Source: Halichoerus grypus
Lineage: Eukaryota > Chordata > Mammalia > Carnivora > Phocidae
Assembly: GCF_964656455.1 (NCBI RefSeq)
Contig: NC_135715.1
Location: 165,880,437-165,944,436, forward strand
Reading direction: 5' to 3'
DNA length: 64,000 nucleotides
Part shown: positions 41,721 to 52,904 of the stretch, in pieces
Numbering within the stretch: the first letter of the stretch is position 1
How the letters are laid out: each line of letters begins with the position of its first letter
Notes under the pieces: generated by a model
Databases searched by the model: none
What the model was told of the DNA's origin: nothing
What the model saw: the letters and a program-made list of their open reading frames with translations, nothing else
Position numbers and translations under genes: made by a program

Positions 41721-42287
41721 TGGCTCCAAGATTTTTCCAACTTCCTCATCCGAGAGCCCTGCTCTGGCCTTCACCCCACTCTCCCACTGCCAAAGTAACT
41801 CTTACAAGTAACTCTTACGTGGGGAAGAGGAAAGGTGAGGTGAATTGAGCTGCTTTCTTGAAATGGAAATGAAGCTACTTGGGTCCTTTTGCAAGACTGA
41901 GATCCAGAATAATCAACTCTGTGACCCTTGGTCTCTAAATGGAAAAAAGAGAGAGAGAGAGAGAGGTGGCATGGTGTCCCTGGAGAGATTGACTTTCCTT
42001 AAATGGGTGGGGTTTTTTAAGAGAACAAAGGTGAAGATATGGTTATAGATAAAAACAGCCAACATGCAATTAGCCTCTCTTCTTTGGCGATGGTACTGTA
42101 AATACGCTACCTCTACTGGAGCCTTCAATACTTCCATTAACTCTATGAGGTCTTGATGTTCTCCCTCAGTCAGAACTCAGGTGCCCTTTCTCTAATCCAT
42201 TAAGATCCACTCAACAAAGTATTACCAGGCATTTAAAAAAAAAAAGTTTGTGTGTATGTGAAATCTTAAAAAAAAAAAAACTCATAG
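41721..42287. other. No gene seen
   Basis: A short (GA)n run lies at 41946-41965. The rest is unassigned. Confidence 0.4.
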
Positions 42288-42625
42288 AGAACAACAGATT
42301 GGTGGTTATCAGAGTCACAGAGTGCGGGGTGGCAGAAATGCGCAAAGGGGGTCAAAAAGTACAAACTTCCAGTTATAAGATAAATGAAGTCCTGAGGGTG
42401 TAATGTGTAGCATGGGGACTACTGTATTGTATATTTGAAAGTTTCTCAGAGACTAGATCTCAAAAGTCCTCATGGCAAGAAAAGAATATTGTAACTGTGT
42501 GAGGTAATGGGTGTCACCAAACATACTGTGGTGAACACTTCCCAACATATATGTGTATCAAATCATCATGATGACCACCTAAAACTTACACAGTGTTATG
42601 TGTCAATTATATCTCAATAAAACCA
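42288..42625 (+). mobile_element. Old L1 3' end
   Basis: CAGATTGGTGGTTATCAGAG, GGGGTCAAAAAGTACAAACT, TTCCAGTTATAAGATAAATG, ATTGTATATTTGAAAGTTTC and TGTCAATTATATCTCAATAA are the classical 3' end of an older mammalian L1. Confidence 0.9.
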
Positions 42626-42958
42626 GGGGGGAAATGGAGCAGCTTCCAAACGAAAAATAAATAAATAAGTGTGACAGGTAGGTGGGAACACAGAGAAATG
42701 GGTACTCATTAGTAAGAATAATAAGATCAACAGTCTATGCCGCTATAACCTCCAGCCATACAAACATGTAATAAGGATTGAAAGATAAGTCCAAAAATGA
42801 GGGAGCAGTTTGGTTGGAATAATGAGTAGTATCTTTTTTAATATATGTTATTACTATTGATAAAAGCTTGTAATATAGTTTAAAATGTACTTTTAATGAA
42901 TTGGATATATGCTTCAATGCATGTCAAGGCCAACACATATGGGACTCTCTCAGAGAAT
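42626..42958. other. No gene seen
   Basis: AT-rich unassigned DNA. Confidence 0.4.
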
Positions 42959-43060
42959 TTTTTTTTTTTTTTAAGTAGGCTCCACACCCAACATAAGGCT
43001 CAAACTCCTAACCTTGAGATCAAGTCATGCACTTCACCGACTGAGCCAGCCAGGTGCTCC
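42959..43060 (-). mobile_element. SINEC-related fragment, internally shortened
   Basis: T run, AGTAGGCTCCACACCCAACA, then CGACTGAGCCAGCCAGGTGC: an antisense SINEC head directly joined to the tail side, lacking the CT-rich body. Only about 100 bp; an old or deleted copy. Confidence 0.8.
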
Positions 43061-43251
43061 TCTTAGTTTCTCCCTTGTCCCCCAAATCCCTAAGCAGAGT
43101 GCTTGCTTCGTACATTGGGAAGAGTAGAGGAGGGGAACAAGGAGAATTGACTTTTGTTGAGTTGGGTAGGAAGACTGGGGGTGAGGGGCTGGTATTTTGG
43201 CCTCAACCTCCATCTCTCCATCAGCCCCACCCTATTGACTAAGGACAACAG
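43061..43251. other. No gene seen
   Basis: Unassigned spacer between the SINEC fragment and an open frame. Confidence 0.4.
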
Positions 43252-43674
43252 ATGTTAGCTCCATCTTATGTAAAATGGTACATAAATACAACATCAAACC
43301 CTCTTTCCAACCAAATCAACACCCCTAAGCCTGCCTATAAGAAAATTCTGGAGTCTCCAGCAGCAGAGTGTCTACCGTACAGCAGGCCTCAGGAGGCTCT
43401 TTCCTCCGTGGAACAGAGGAGAGAATCTCAGGCCAGAAGCAACCAGGCTGGCAGTAAAAGAGGAAATAAAAAAGGTCTTGGCAAAAAATCAGTGAGAGAT
43501 GACTCTAAAGATGACGAGGATAAAGAGCTGTCCCAACTCAGAGGTTTGGGCTGGCAGATTTGCCCTCCCCTGGCCTCCAAATCCCAGACCATCCGCCCAC
43601 AGAAATACATACCCCAGACTGTCCTGCCAAATAGGGATCCTACCCCACCAACCTTTAAGGGCTCGGAAATGTGA
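43252..43674 (+). other. 140-codon open frame of unknown status
   Basis: An uninterrupted ATG-to-stop frame outside any repeat I recognise. The product would have a basic/acidic low-complexity centre at about residues 68-94 (GSKRGNKKGLGKK, then DDSKDDEDKE) and a Pro-rich C-terminus. There is no signal peptide, membrane segment or known domain. I see no promoter, splice or polyadenylation context. Chance is the simplest explanation. Confidence 0.12.
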
Positions 43675-44104
43675 GAAATCCCTACCCTAAAACCGGGCTG
43701 GAAGGGAGGTAGCGGCAGGGTCAGAACAAGGCTGCCAGGGGAGGATCTGTTCCTAGCTGTCTAAGCCAGAGCGAACTTTCCAAGGGAACTGCTTCTCAGC
43801 CCTGCTCATCTCCTTCCTTTGGTCAGGTAAGTTGTGAAGTTAAAAGGTGTCTGTGGTTGGGGAAACCAGCCTCATCTAGGCATTTAGGCAACTTGCTTAA
43901 CTGTTTCTTTGGGAAAATCCATGGTAAGTGCCAAAGAATGAATTACAAATGAGCCTTTGGAACTCAGCTGCCCCTAACTGGACCCTGTGAACATAGTCAA
44001 CATGAGTGAAGGAATTGTGGGTCATTGCCCACAGGCTTTTTCCAGAGAGTTTTAATTTTTATTGTCATGGCCTCGTTTGCTTGCCATATTCTCTTTCCCA
44101 GCAA
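43675..44104. other. No gene seen
   Basis: Unassigned DNA. Confidence 0.4.
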
Positions 44105-44309
44105 ATAATTGCTTAAACAGAACTTTATTTTTTAATTCCGATTTTAAATATAGATAAATTAAAACATTACAGATATAGTTAAATCCTCCCAAAACTCCTC
44201 CCTGATTTCATTGCCTGTCCTTCATTCTTCAGGGGTAATCATTGCCCTGAATTTGGTGCTTCTCATTCCATGCATGATTGTATGTATCCATCAGGAACAT
44301 ATAGGTTTT

Positions 44310-44497
44310 TTGTTTTTTTTTAAAGATTTTATTTATCTGAGAGAGAGAAAGAGAACAAGTGGGGAAGGGGCAGAGGGAGAGAGAGAGAAGCGGACTCCCC
44401 GCTGAGCAGGGAACCCTGATGCGAGGCTCAATCCCAGGAACCTGCGTTCATGACCTAAGCCGAGGACAGACACTTAACCGAGCCACCCAGGCACTCC
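44310..44497 (-). mobile_element. SINEC inserted in L1
   Basis: Minus-strand SINEC: T run, AAAGATTTTATTTATCTGAG, purine block, GACTCCCCGCTGAGCAGGGA, GAGCCACCCAGGCACTCC. AACATATAGGTTTT before and AACACACAGTTTT after form an imperfect target duplication. Confidence 0.9.
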
Positions 44498-44686
44498 AGT
44501 AACACACAGTTTTGTTTGCATATTTTCAAACTGTACATAAATGGTACTCTGGACTTGTATCTCTTTTACTCAGTTTTTGCTCAACGTTGTTTTTGAGATT
44601 TATTCATATTAACATGGCCCTAATGAATTTATTTTTCACAGTAGCATTCTATCATGTGAATATATCACATTACTATTATTATAGTA

Positions 44687-45012
44687 GAGTTGACCGTTGA
44701 ACAACATGGGGGTGCCTATGCCCCGCACAGTTGAAAATCTGCATACACATCTGACTCCTCAAAAACTTAACTGTAAATAGCCTACCACTGACCAGAAGAC
44801 TTACCTAACATAAACAGTAGATTAGCACATATTTTGTGTATGTACTATATGCTATATTCTTACAACAAGGTAAGCTAGAGGAAAAAAATGTGGCTAAGAA
44901 AAATCATAAGGAAGAGAAAATATAGTTACAGTAATGTACTGTGTTTATTGAAAAAAAAGCTGCATATAAATGGACCTGCACCATCCAAACCATGTTTTTC
45001 AAGGGTCAACTG
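44687..45012. mobile_element. Tigger-like non-autonomous DNA transposon
   Basis: Inverted termini GAGTTGACCGTTGAACAACA and its decayed partner TTTTTCAAGGGTCAACTG, flanked by TA dinucleotides (44685-44686 and 45013-45014) as for Tc1/mariner-class insertions. Interior motifs AACTTAACTGTAAATAGCC and AAAATCATAAGGAAGAGAAA fit a TcMar-Tigger MER element. About 326 bp, no transposase. Confidence 0.8.
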
Positions 45013-45359
45013 TATTCTATTCCTGTTATTATTCACTGTATTTAATTGCACTAGTCTATTATATGAAGATATCATAATTTGCTCCTCAGTTCTCCTCAGA
45101 AGTGGAATAGCTGGGTGGTAGAGTATGAATAGAGTCTAATACGGTAAGGTCGAATAAAGTGGTTGAACCAGTGTAGACCCCTTCTAGCTGTGGCTGAGAG
45201 CTCCAGATGTTTCACATCCTCAGACACACTTGATATTGTCAGACTCTTTAGTTTTTGCCCCTGCGATGGAAATGGTATGTAATCTCATTTTTGGCATGAT
45301 CTTTATTCACAAATTGAAAAAGCTTTTTTTTTTTTTTTTTTCAAAATGCTCTTTTAGGT

Positions 45360-45862
45360 CAGTGGTTCTCAAAGTGTGATCTGGGAACCGTGGAAGTTCC
45401 CTGGGACTCCTTCAGGCAGCCGTTGAGGTTACAACTATTTCCTAAGAACACCAAGACGTTATCTGCCTTGTTCACTCTTGTTCTCTGAGAAGTGTATGGT
45501 GGAATTCTCCAGAAGTTCCACCACATGTGAAGGTGCAGCAGACTGCGTGATCACCCAGCTGTCCTCTACTGAGAAAGGCATTAAGGAGATCGGCAAAAGT
45601 CTAAAGCGATGCCACTCTTCCAAGGACTTCAGTCTTGGAAAAAAACTGATTATTTCTCATTTTTAAAACAATACGGTAACATATAATGGGTTTCTTATTG
45701 TTCTTACAGGAATTAATAAATACTTTAACTATTTCAGTTTTAATTTCCAATGTATTAAGTATTACTAGATATACATATAAACCAAAGCTCTTTGAAGTCC
45801 TGAGGAATGTTTAGGGGTATAAAGGGGCTCCCCTGCGACCAAGAAGTTTGGAAGGTGCTGGT
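45360..45862. mobile_element. hAT-type non-autonomous DNA transposon
   Basis: Starts CAGTGGTTCTCAAAGTGTGA and ends in a decayed complement (AAGAAGTTTGGAAGGTGCTG). Interior AACACCAAGACGTTATCTGC, GCGATGCCACTCTTCCAAGG, AACATATAATGGGTTTCTTA and CCAAAGCTCTTTGAAGTCCT match a hAT-Charlie-like element. The frame at 45478-45666 lies inside it and is not a gene. Confidence 0.7.
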
Positions 45863-45883
45863 AAAGAGGACACACTTTTGTCC

Positions 45884-46118
45884 TCACTAAGCGTCCGACT
45901 CTTGATTTCAGCTCAGGTCATGATCTCAAGGTCGTAAGATTGAGCCCCCCTTTGGGCTCTGTGCTCAGTTGGGAGTCTCCTTGAGATTCTCTCTCTCTCT
46001 CTCTCTCTCCCTCCCTCTGCCCCTCCACCACCACCACCTGCCGCCCCCAGCTTGCACATGCTCTCTCTCTCTCTCTCTCTCTCTCTCCAAAAAAAAAGAA
46101 AAGAAAAGAAAAGAAATG
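45884..46118 (+). mobile_element. SINEC, head-truncated, with expanded CT tracts
   Basis: Lacks the CCTGGGTGGCTCAG head and begins at TAAGCGTCCGACTCTTGATT. Two long CT runs (about 45990-46010 and 46062-46088) are separated by CCACCACCACCACC-rich sequence. An A/AAAG tail follows. Overlapping frames up to 97 codons are SINE artefacts. Confidence 0.9.
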
Positions 46119-46137
46119 AAAACCTCCTATTTCCATT

Positions 46138-46345
46138 TGCTAAAATTCCAAGGCCTGCCTCTCCAGAGCCTTCATAATCCAGGCTCACCATGTTACCCAG
46201 CCCCATTAGATTCTATTCCCTAAATATGTCCAAAAATACACTGGATACAGCACCTTTGTGCCTTGTTCACATTGTTTGCCTCATTTCAAACGCCTTTCTT
46301 TTCCCCATCTACCCTCCCCAATCCTTCTGCCCCTTAAATGCTCAT
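46138..46345 (+). mobile_element. Probable L2 LINE fragment
   Basis: CAGAGCCTTCATAATCCAGG, then CCTTTGTGCCTTGTTCACAT and CATTTCAAACGCCTTTCTTT, resemble L2 3' sequence (GCCCTTCATGATCTGGCC ... CCTTTGCACTTGCTGTTC). Confidence 0.5.
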
Positions 46346-46819
46346 CACCATGTCTAGAAAAATGACTCCAAATGCAGTGACTGGTGACCATACCTGTATA
46401 ATCATTTTCCCCCAAGCAGGACAGCATGTCATTCCTCCCAGGAGGCTATCACCCCAGATAACTCACAAAGCCACTCACGCTCATACCTGTCACTGCTTTC
46501 TAAATGCTAAATACTCACAGAAGACCCAGAGCATAAGCTTGTCTCTCCCATGCTTTGTGGAGCACTATGGATGCCCTCAGAAGCCCATAAATAAGAAATA
46601 ACTTCGGTATGAGTTAAGTTTTCATCAGAACCATCGGCTATGAAATATTTAAAGGCTCTCTTGGGTTATTAAACCAAACCAATGTTGTGTGTTAAAAAGA
46701 GATAGGACCAAAAATATATGAATTAATTGACCAAAATATATTTTAAGGGAAGCAAAGTCTTACCCTCAGCAGGACTTCATAAAGCACAAGTGTCCTTCTG
46801 CACTTAATGTCTTTTTGTT
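46346..46819. other. No gene seen
   Basis: Unassigned; the frame at 46338-46601 (87 codons) has no recognisable motif. Confidence 0.4.
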
Positions 46820-46990
46820 TTTACGCCTTTATTGAGACATGATTGACCAACAAAAGACTGCACGATATTAAAGTGCACAGTTTGATAAGTCTCGTGTTCT
46901 TTTAATCACAAAGCTTTGTAACAATCAGCATTTGTATTAGACTACTTAAAACTCTCTTATATTTTCAAACATGATCGTGTAATGATAAAA
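46820..46990 (-). mobile_element. Old L1 3' end, antisense
   Basis: CCTTTATTGAGACATGATTG, CACGATATTAAAGTGCACAG and TTTGATAAGTCTCGTG follow the antisense 3' end of older L1. Confidence 0.6.
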
Positions 46991-47095
46991 CCCAAGTTTG
47001 CCTACAGTGAGGCCTTCTGCACCTGTAAGTTACTAGAAACCCCCTTGGTTGGGAATATGTGTTCCAGAATTTGAAACTCAGAAACCAAAAGGATT

Positions 47096-47302
47096 GGGCG
47101 CCTGGGTGGCTCAGTTGGTTAAGCGACTGCCTTCGGCTCAGGTCATGATCCTGGAGTCCCTGGATCGAGTCCCGCATCGGGCTCCCTGCTCGGCAGGGAG
47201 TCTGCTTCTGCCTCTGACCCTCCCCCCTCTCATGTGTTCTCTCTCATTCTCTCTCTCTCAAATAAATAAATAAAATCTTTAAAAAAAAAAAAAAAAAAAA
47301 AA
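47096..47302 (+). mobile_element. SINEC, young-looking
   Basis: Full sense SINEC, GGGCGCCTGGGTGGCTCAGT to a roughly 25-A tail. A perfect 16-bp duplication, AGAAACCAAAAGGATT, lies at 47080-47095 and 47303-47318. The long pure A tail and perfect duplication suggest a recent, possibly polymorphic, insertion. Confidence 0.97.
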
Positions 47303-47318
47303 AGAAACCAAAAGGATT

Positions 47319-48034
47319 TCTTTTCCCTTGACAAATTAGAGTTTTGCATTTTCAAACCAAGGCATTGGAGGCACTTGATTTGTTCTTGGCTGGAAATAAA
47401 AGATTTTCTCTAAATTGGGCCCCTCGTTAACTATAATCTCTCTATAGATTGTACTCAGTTCAGTAGAAGGAGTTTGTTGAGAGACAGAGGAGAACTTCTC
47501 TCAGTATTCTCAGAGACGTTCAGAGGGATTCGGAGTGAGAGAGTGCCAAGCAGCAGACCCCGGCAAAGGTTTGGTTTTTACTGATTTGCTTATTCAACCA
47601 GCATTTACCGAGCCCCTGCTTTTTGCTGGGCTGGGCAGCCCTGCCCCATCAGTAGCTTACAAACTATTTTGAGACGTAAAATACAAGTTGTCAGTCCCTG
47701 CAGCAAGCAGCTATGAACTGTAGGAAGCCAGCCTGCGAAGGAGGCCGGCAGTCGAGGACCCAGGATACTCCATACACACTTCCCCCCCTCTGCCATGACA
47801 CCCTGGTTTATACGGTTTGGTTTTTGACTCAATTTCCCAGATTCTTAACTTCTATTTTTTTCCCCTGGAATATTCTTTCTGGAACTGAAATATTTCCCTG
47901 AACTCTAGCCTGCTTAGGTAAGCCCCAACTGTCAATGACTTTCTCCAAAAAAAACCTGGCTCTTATTTCCTGATCCCTTAGCTGCTGGCTAATGTCCAGT
48001 TGCAAATGGACTCATCCTCCAAACTGGCCTGACC
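47319..48034. other. No gene seen
   Basis: Unassigned DNA; frames of about 75 codons on both strands are uninformative. Confidence 0.35.
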
Positions 48035-48118
48035 ACTGAGTCACCTTGGGCACTTGTCAAAATTACAGATTCTTAGGCTCCAATCCAAAAGTACTTGACT
48101 CAGAAAATTCTGGGGGAA
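48035..48118. mobile_element. MER5-like hAT fragment
   Basis: GGGCACTTGTCAAAATTACA, GATTCTTAGGCTCCAATCC and TGACTCAGAAAATTCTGGGG match the MER5 interior (TTAAAAATACAGATTCC ... CCCACCCCAGACC ... GAATCTCTGGGGGTG). Confidence 0.6.
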
Positions 48119-48240
48119 GGGAGCCTTTCCAGATGAGGAAGCTGAGGCTCAGAGAGGCTAAATTATAGACCAAAATCCATACATGTGAGTGCAGAACCAG
48201 GAATAGACCCCAGATTTGTTCAGTCCCACCTTCTTGATTT
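48119..48240 (-). mobile_element. MIR SINE, antisense
   Basis: CAGATGAGGAAGCTGAGGCT, CAGAGAGGCTAAATTATAGA and GCAGAACCAGGAATAGACCC follow antisense MIR. Confidence 0.75.
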
Positions 48241-48634
48241 TATAATTCAACACAGGAGAGGGTGTGGAGCCCCACCCCATGTCTTCAACCACAGCCTCCT
48301 TATTCCATTTCCTGGAGTCATACATTTCCTCAGTCTCTTCAGAATATAATCCCAGGTCACAAACTCCAAAGCCTACAATAGACCCGAGGGCGCAGAGAAG
48401 GACTAAAACAGACTGTGGCCGAGCGTGAGCAGCATCAGTGGAAGGTGGGGACTCTGGGAAAACAGAGTTCCTTCCATGTCCAAGGGGGCACCAGCTGTTT
48501 CCCAGTGAGGATGTGGGCCCATCTTCGCTGCAAAGTCCAGATTTTCAGGTGAAATCTCAAAACACCAGTCCCATGACGACATTACACTGTCTAACACTCC
48601 ACCTCACAGTCTCGAGACAGAAAACCTGTGGTTG
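48241..48634. other. No gene seen
   Basis: Unassigned. Confidence 0.4.
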
Positions 48635-48988
48635 GCCTTGAAGAAGCAAGCTGCCATGCTGTGAACTGCAGCAGAGCAGTGGGGTAGGCCATATGGCAGG
48701 GGGCTACAGGCCGTCTCTAGGAACTGAGGGTCTCGGCCCTATAGCCAGAAGGAACTGAATTCTGCCCACATCCAGCCGTGTGAGCTTGGAAGAAGATCCC
48801 AAGTTCCAGGAAAGAACACAGCCCAGCCAGCATTTTGCTTGTACCTTTGTGAGACCCTAAGCAGAGGACCCAGCTAAGCCACGTCCTGACTCCTAACCTC
48901 CAGAAACTGCAAGATAATAAATGTGTGTTATTTTAAGTGACTAAGGTTGCAGTAATTCTTACACAGCAATGGAAAACCAATACACCCT
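48635..48988 (+). mobile_element. MaLR-type LTR, 3' part
   Basis: GCAAGCTGCCATGCTGTGAA, GGAACTGAATTCTGCCCACA, GTGAGCTTGGAAGAAGATCC, TTTGTGAGACCCTAAGCAGA, GGACCCAGCTAAGCCACGTC, AACTGCAAGATAATAAATGT and GAAAACCAATACAC follow the sense 3' half of a MaLR LTR. AATAAA at 48916 is the LTR polyadenylation signal. Confidence 0.75.
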
Positions 48989-49424
48989 GTGAGGTCTGCT
49001 CTCCTCAGACAGTGCTTCAAACTGCAGAGGCTCCTTCTCCCCATCTGCCATCAGCATTCCCATCCCTAACCACCCTGATCTCAGCTGGCTGCCAAAAGAG
49101 AAGTGAATCTGGCAAACTGATTTACCATTTACCACTCACCTCCCCCTGCTAGGGAGCCTTTGCATTTCGAAAGAGAGGGCTCAGAGTGGTGCTGACTAAA
49201 TCAAATATACCATTGACTCGAAATGATAGAATTTCAGAAAATCACTGCAGAAAAGTAGAAGTAATTTGGTGCCTGGAGATTGTCCCAACGGGCCTAAGGC
49301 CATACCATAGTCTTTACCTAGGAATAAGGTCAGCCCAGCCAAAAACATTCTATACTTGGAATGGAGCCAGGAGCCGCATTTCCACTTATTAGGAAGACTT
49401 ACTAGGGAAAGTCTTCATTTTCTT
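48989..49424. other. No gene seen
   Basis: Unassigned. Confidence 0.4.
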
Positions 49425-49600
49425 CTCTGTCAAATAGGGGCGGGACCACCCCTGCCTCCCTCAAAAGGTTGTTGTGAGGATCATGCCTGTTTTTATATTC
49501 ATGTAAGGTAATGGAAAATATATATTGGTCTCTGCCCCCAGTGACTGGCACAGAGCTCCTAAACCCTTGTAATTTCCTGGGTGTTAAGAACATCTTTTGT
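49425..49600 (+). mobile_element. MIR SINE, diverged
   Basis: TCTTCTCTGTCAAATAGGGG, AGGTTGTTGTGAGGATCATG and CAGTGACTGGCACAGAGCTC follow the MIR 3' half. Confidence 0.6.
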
Positions 49601-49794
49601 TCTCGTGAGGTGAAATCTGGGTGGGCTCCTGGATGTCTCCTGGATGAAGGGTAGTCACAGGAGAGACAAGCCATGATTAGAAACTTGGAATTTTCAGCTC
49701 TACACCCCCACTCTCCATTCTCTTGAGGAGGGAGAAGGGCTAGAAATGGAGTTAATCACTGATCCTGTCTCATAAAGTCATCCTAAAATCCCAA
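49601..49794. other. No gene seen
   Basis: Unassigned spacer between a MIR and an LTR-like repeat. Confidence 0.4.
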
Positions 49795-50215
49795 TAATGT
49801 GGGTTTCAGGGAGCCTCCAGGCTGGTGAATGCATCTGCGTCCCAGAGGGTGACACACCCCAACTCCGTGGGGACAGAAGCTCCTGCGCTTGGGACCTTCC
49901 CCGACCTCGCCCTATGTATCTCTTCACCAGGCTCTTCATCTGTTTCCTTCATGATGACCTTTAATAAACTGGTAAGCGTGTTTCCCTGAGTTCTGTGTAG
50001 CGCTCTAGCAAACTAACTGAACCTGAGGAGGGGGTCACAGGAACTTCCACTTTCCAACCAATCGGGTAGAAGTTGTGGGTGCCGGGGGACCTATGATCTG
50101 CGTCTGATGTAGGGGCCCTCTCCTGACTGAGCCCTTGACCTGTGGGATCGGACCCTGATTCTGGGTAGGCAGCGTCAGAACTGAGTTAAATTTTAGAACA
50201 CCACTGGTATCAGAG
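49795..50215 (+). mobile_element. Unclassified LTR-like repeat
   Basis: CATGATGACCTTTAATAAAC (containing AATAAA), TTCCCTGAGTTCTGTGTAGC, GCTCTAGCAAACTAACTGAA, CTGAGCCCTTGACCTGTGGG and CACCACTGGTATCAGAGAAT reproduce a known mammalian LTR-type repeat whose name I cannot give. Confidence 0.55.
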
Positions 50216-51154
50216 AATTTCTTCTGGGGTCACACATCTGGTGACCAGAAGTGTCAGAGGCGTCGTAAATGGGATAGCCATGTGAGAGTAAGAGAAAACA
50301 CCGGGAGGAAAAGGCTGCGTTTTTCTCCTCAGTGTGAAAGCACTCTGTGAGTAAAGAAATATATCCACAAAAACAAAATGAAGTGATAAAGCAATCACAG
50401 GTCACTTAAGGCAAAAAGATCCCAGTGCACACGTTCTGCTCTCAGCCCCGCAGCTTCAGGACGGACCTTGCCCATGTCTGTTGTCAGACCTCTGTCTCCT
50501 TGCCACCTCTCAGTTTCAGCCAGAGGCTGACATTTACTTCTCCCAGCTTCCATGTAACTGACAAAAGCCAGGGAGGAACCGAGATGACTGTCCTCTCACG
50601 TCCCAGCACGTAATTAACCAGGGAGGAAGAGGCTCCAGGAAGGTCATGCAGATGTCTGGGGAGTCCCCTGACACCAGACCAAAAACAGCCTGTCAAAGTC
50701 CCCAGCCTCCAAAAATGAAATCACCCTTAGGGAGACCCAGAGCCCAAGTCCTTCAAACCCCAGCAGTCAGGCCCCCGAGCATTCTAGAACTCTTTCTCAT
50801 CAGCAGGGATCCACTGTGGCCAAGTCCACATTTCAAATGGCAGGAGCAAGCAACCACTTTTCTCCAATGTCTGTGTGGCTTACAGGGAAACCCACATGAG
50901 GCAAGGTGTTTTATTGTATTCAAACAGATAAGAAAAAAGAGTGGGAAGGAAGGAAAGGATGGCTTATCCTCTTTATAAAGTCAAACAAACAGAGAAAACA
51001 CAGGAGAAGAAATAAGCCATTCCTGTTTTAAAGCCAGGGGGAGACGTCAAGGATCACATGACTGCTTGGAAGACGGAAAAAACTCTCATTCCTCAACTAA
51101 ATTATTAAATTATAGAATTTAATAAGGATAATAACATCATAGTAATTCAAAAAC
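50216..51154. other. No gene seen
   Basis: Unassigned. The 110-codon frame at 50646-50978 is Pro/Ser-rich at its start and shows no domain. Confidence 0.35.
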
Positions 51155-51405
51155 AGCTGCTACAATACTAAACATTTAATGAGTTCCCCACATGCCTGGC
51201 ACTGTGTGAAATGCTCTCCATGCATGCTCTCGATCCTCATGACAGCCCCGAAGGAGAGTGCCCCAAGTTCACTGATGGAGGAACCAAAGTTTGGTGAACT
51301 TACGCAATTTATATAAGGTCATACAACTAGCAAATGATAGAGCTGGCTCTCGAAGCTGGCTAGGTCTGCCTCTAGAGCCTGTGCTCTTCCCCATTATGCC
51401 ATCTT
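51155..51405 (-). mobile_element. MIR SINE, antisense, nearly full length
   Basis: CACATGCCTGGCACTGTGTG, GATCCTCATGACAGCCCCGA, TTCACTGATGGAGGAACCAA, AAGGTCATACAACTAGCAAA and CTCTAGAGCCTGTGCTCTTC follow antisense MIR. Confidence 0.85.
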
Positions 51406-52644
51406 GCCCCCTCAAAATGGAAGTGCCCCCACTCCCCAGAAGGGCCAAGGATGCTGACCACAAACCTGCCTTTGCTTCTCCCACCATTGTTCTTCCAGGA
51501 GCCTTGTCAGATGTGCCTGAAGAAAGGATTCTCTCCCCAGTTCCTCAAACCTCACCATGACCCTTCCCCTCTTCAGAGAAAAGATAATAAGCAGCACACA
51601 ATAGCAGTTAATATTAACATTAGCACCAACACCATGGGTGTTTATTTATTCTCCAGAAATAAAACATACCGTTCTCAGAAAGTGGGAATCTTCTTTATGG
51701 GAGACAATCTAGGTAACTCAATTTCCCATGCAGCTTGGTGCCAAACAAACAAATGGATATAGTCTAGGAATCCAAGGAAGAAATTGTTGGCTTTGCCTAG
51801 AACACTTTCCCCTGCATGGCTGGGACTTGACCCGAAAGCCATACCCTTTTATATTGTTGAGGTACTTTGCAAGACGAGATGGGATTTTGACTGCCATCTT
51901 CTTTAAGGACTTAAAATTAGTAAGCAAGAGAGAGAGAGTTGGGAGCTAATACGCTTACGGTAGCATCGAAGAAAGAAAAATAGGTTAAAAATTATGAAAT
52001 GTTTGCAACCTGAAATGAACAGTGCGTTTGGAGAATGTAAAGTTTAAGCAGAAATGAGAGCAAAAGCCATAGGAGCCCTGGTGGCCTCTGCATGGCCAAG
52101 TAGATCACCATTAGATGGACATCTGGTACCCAAAAAAAGGTCAGTGTTAGCCTAGATGTTGCTTTCTCAGCATTGTTCTTCCACAGAACAAATCTAGTCC
52201 TTCGTGCTGCTGGGAGTTTCCAGGATTACAGTTGGAGGTCTGTCTAATTATAAAGAAGGAAGGGAAGAAGCCAAGGAGGGAGGACCAGAAGGAAGACTGA
52301 CAGAAAGAGGAAGAAAGGAGAAAAAAGTGGAAAAACAAAAACTCGGACTCCGAGTTAAACCCAGCAGCAATGAGTCAAATCTGCATAACAGCAACAAAAA
52401 GATTTTCAAGTTTCCAGGTGTGAAGCTTCATGAAATCGAGATATTAAAAAATATAAAAACAAAAATATCGGAGAGCATCCAGGAATTCTTGGTATCAGAA
52501 TCTGACCTGTAATTCAGAGGATAATAATAACGATGTTTAAGGCCACAGGAAAGAGTGGAAGAGCGGGGTAACACAGAATATTATTTTGAATGGTATTTGT
52601 GCTATCGAGGTAAACTAAATAGCAGTTTTCCGATTTCTGGTTTG
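51406..52644. other. No gene seen; purine-rich tract at 52250-52336
   Basis: Unassigned apart from a GGAA/GAAG-rich tract. The 102-codon frame at 52204-52512 spans this low-complexity tract and is not credible. Confidence 0.4.
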
Positions 52645-52866
52645 CATAATAATAGCCGTCATTTGTTGAGCACCCGTCTCTGTGCTAAACACTATTTGTA
52701 ATACTCTATTTGACTAAATCTTCCCAACAGGTGTACCAGATAACTATAATTATCCTCATTCATACATGAGAAAATTGAAAATGAGAGAGGGTAAGTCGCT
52801 CAAAGATACACAAGTAGTAAGAGGCAGAGCGGCTCGTGAGTGCCAGCCCCGTGTGGCTAGACTACT
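52645..52866 (-). mobile_element. MIR SINE, antisense
   Basis: TTGTTGAGCACCCGTCTCTG, ATTATCCTCATTCATACATG and AGGGTAAGTCGCTCAAAGAT follow antisense MIR. Confidence 0.8.
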
Positions 52867-52904
52867 CTCAAACCTGCTCAGTCATGAGCATCACCATCGC
52901 CACC

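Larger units (their letters stand above)
44105..45140 (-). mobile_element. Old L1, antisense, hosting a SINEC and a Tigger-like element
   Basis: Antisense L1 pieces in order: GGGGTAATCATTGCCCTGAA and TTGTATGTATCCATCAGGAA; then, after the SINEC, CTGTACATAAATGGTACTCT and TAACATGGCCCTAATGAATT; then, after the DNA element, TCAGAAGTGGAATAGCTGGG. The three segments are collinear with one L1 3' region, so both insertions are younger. Confidence 0.75.
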
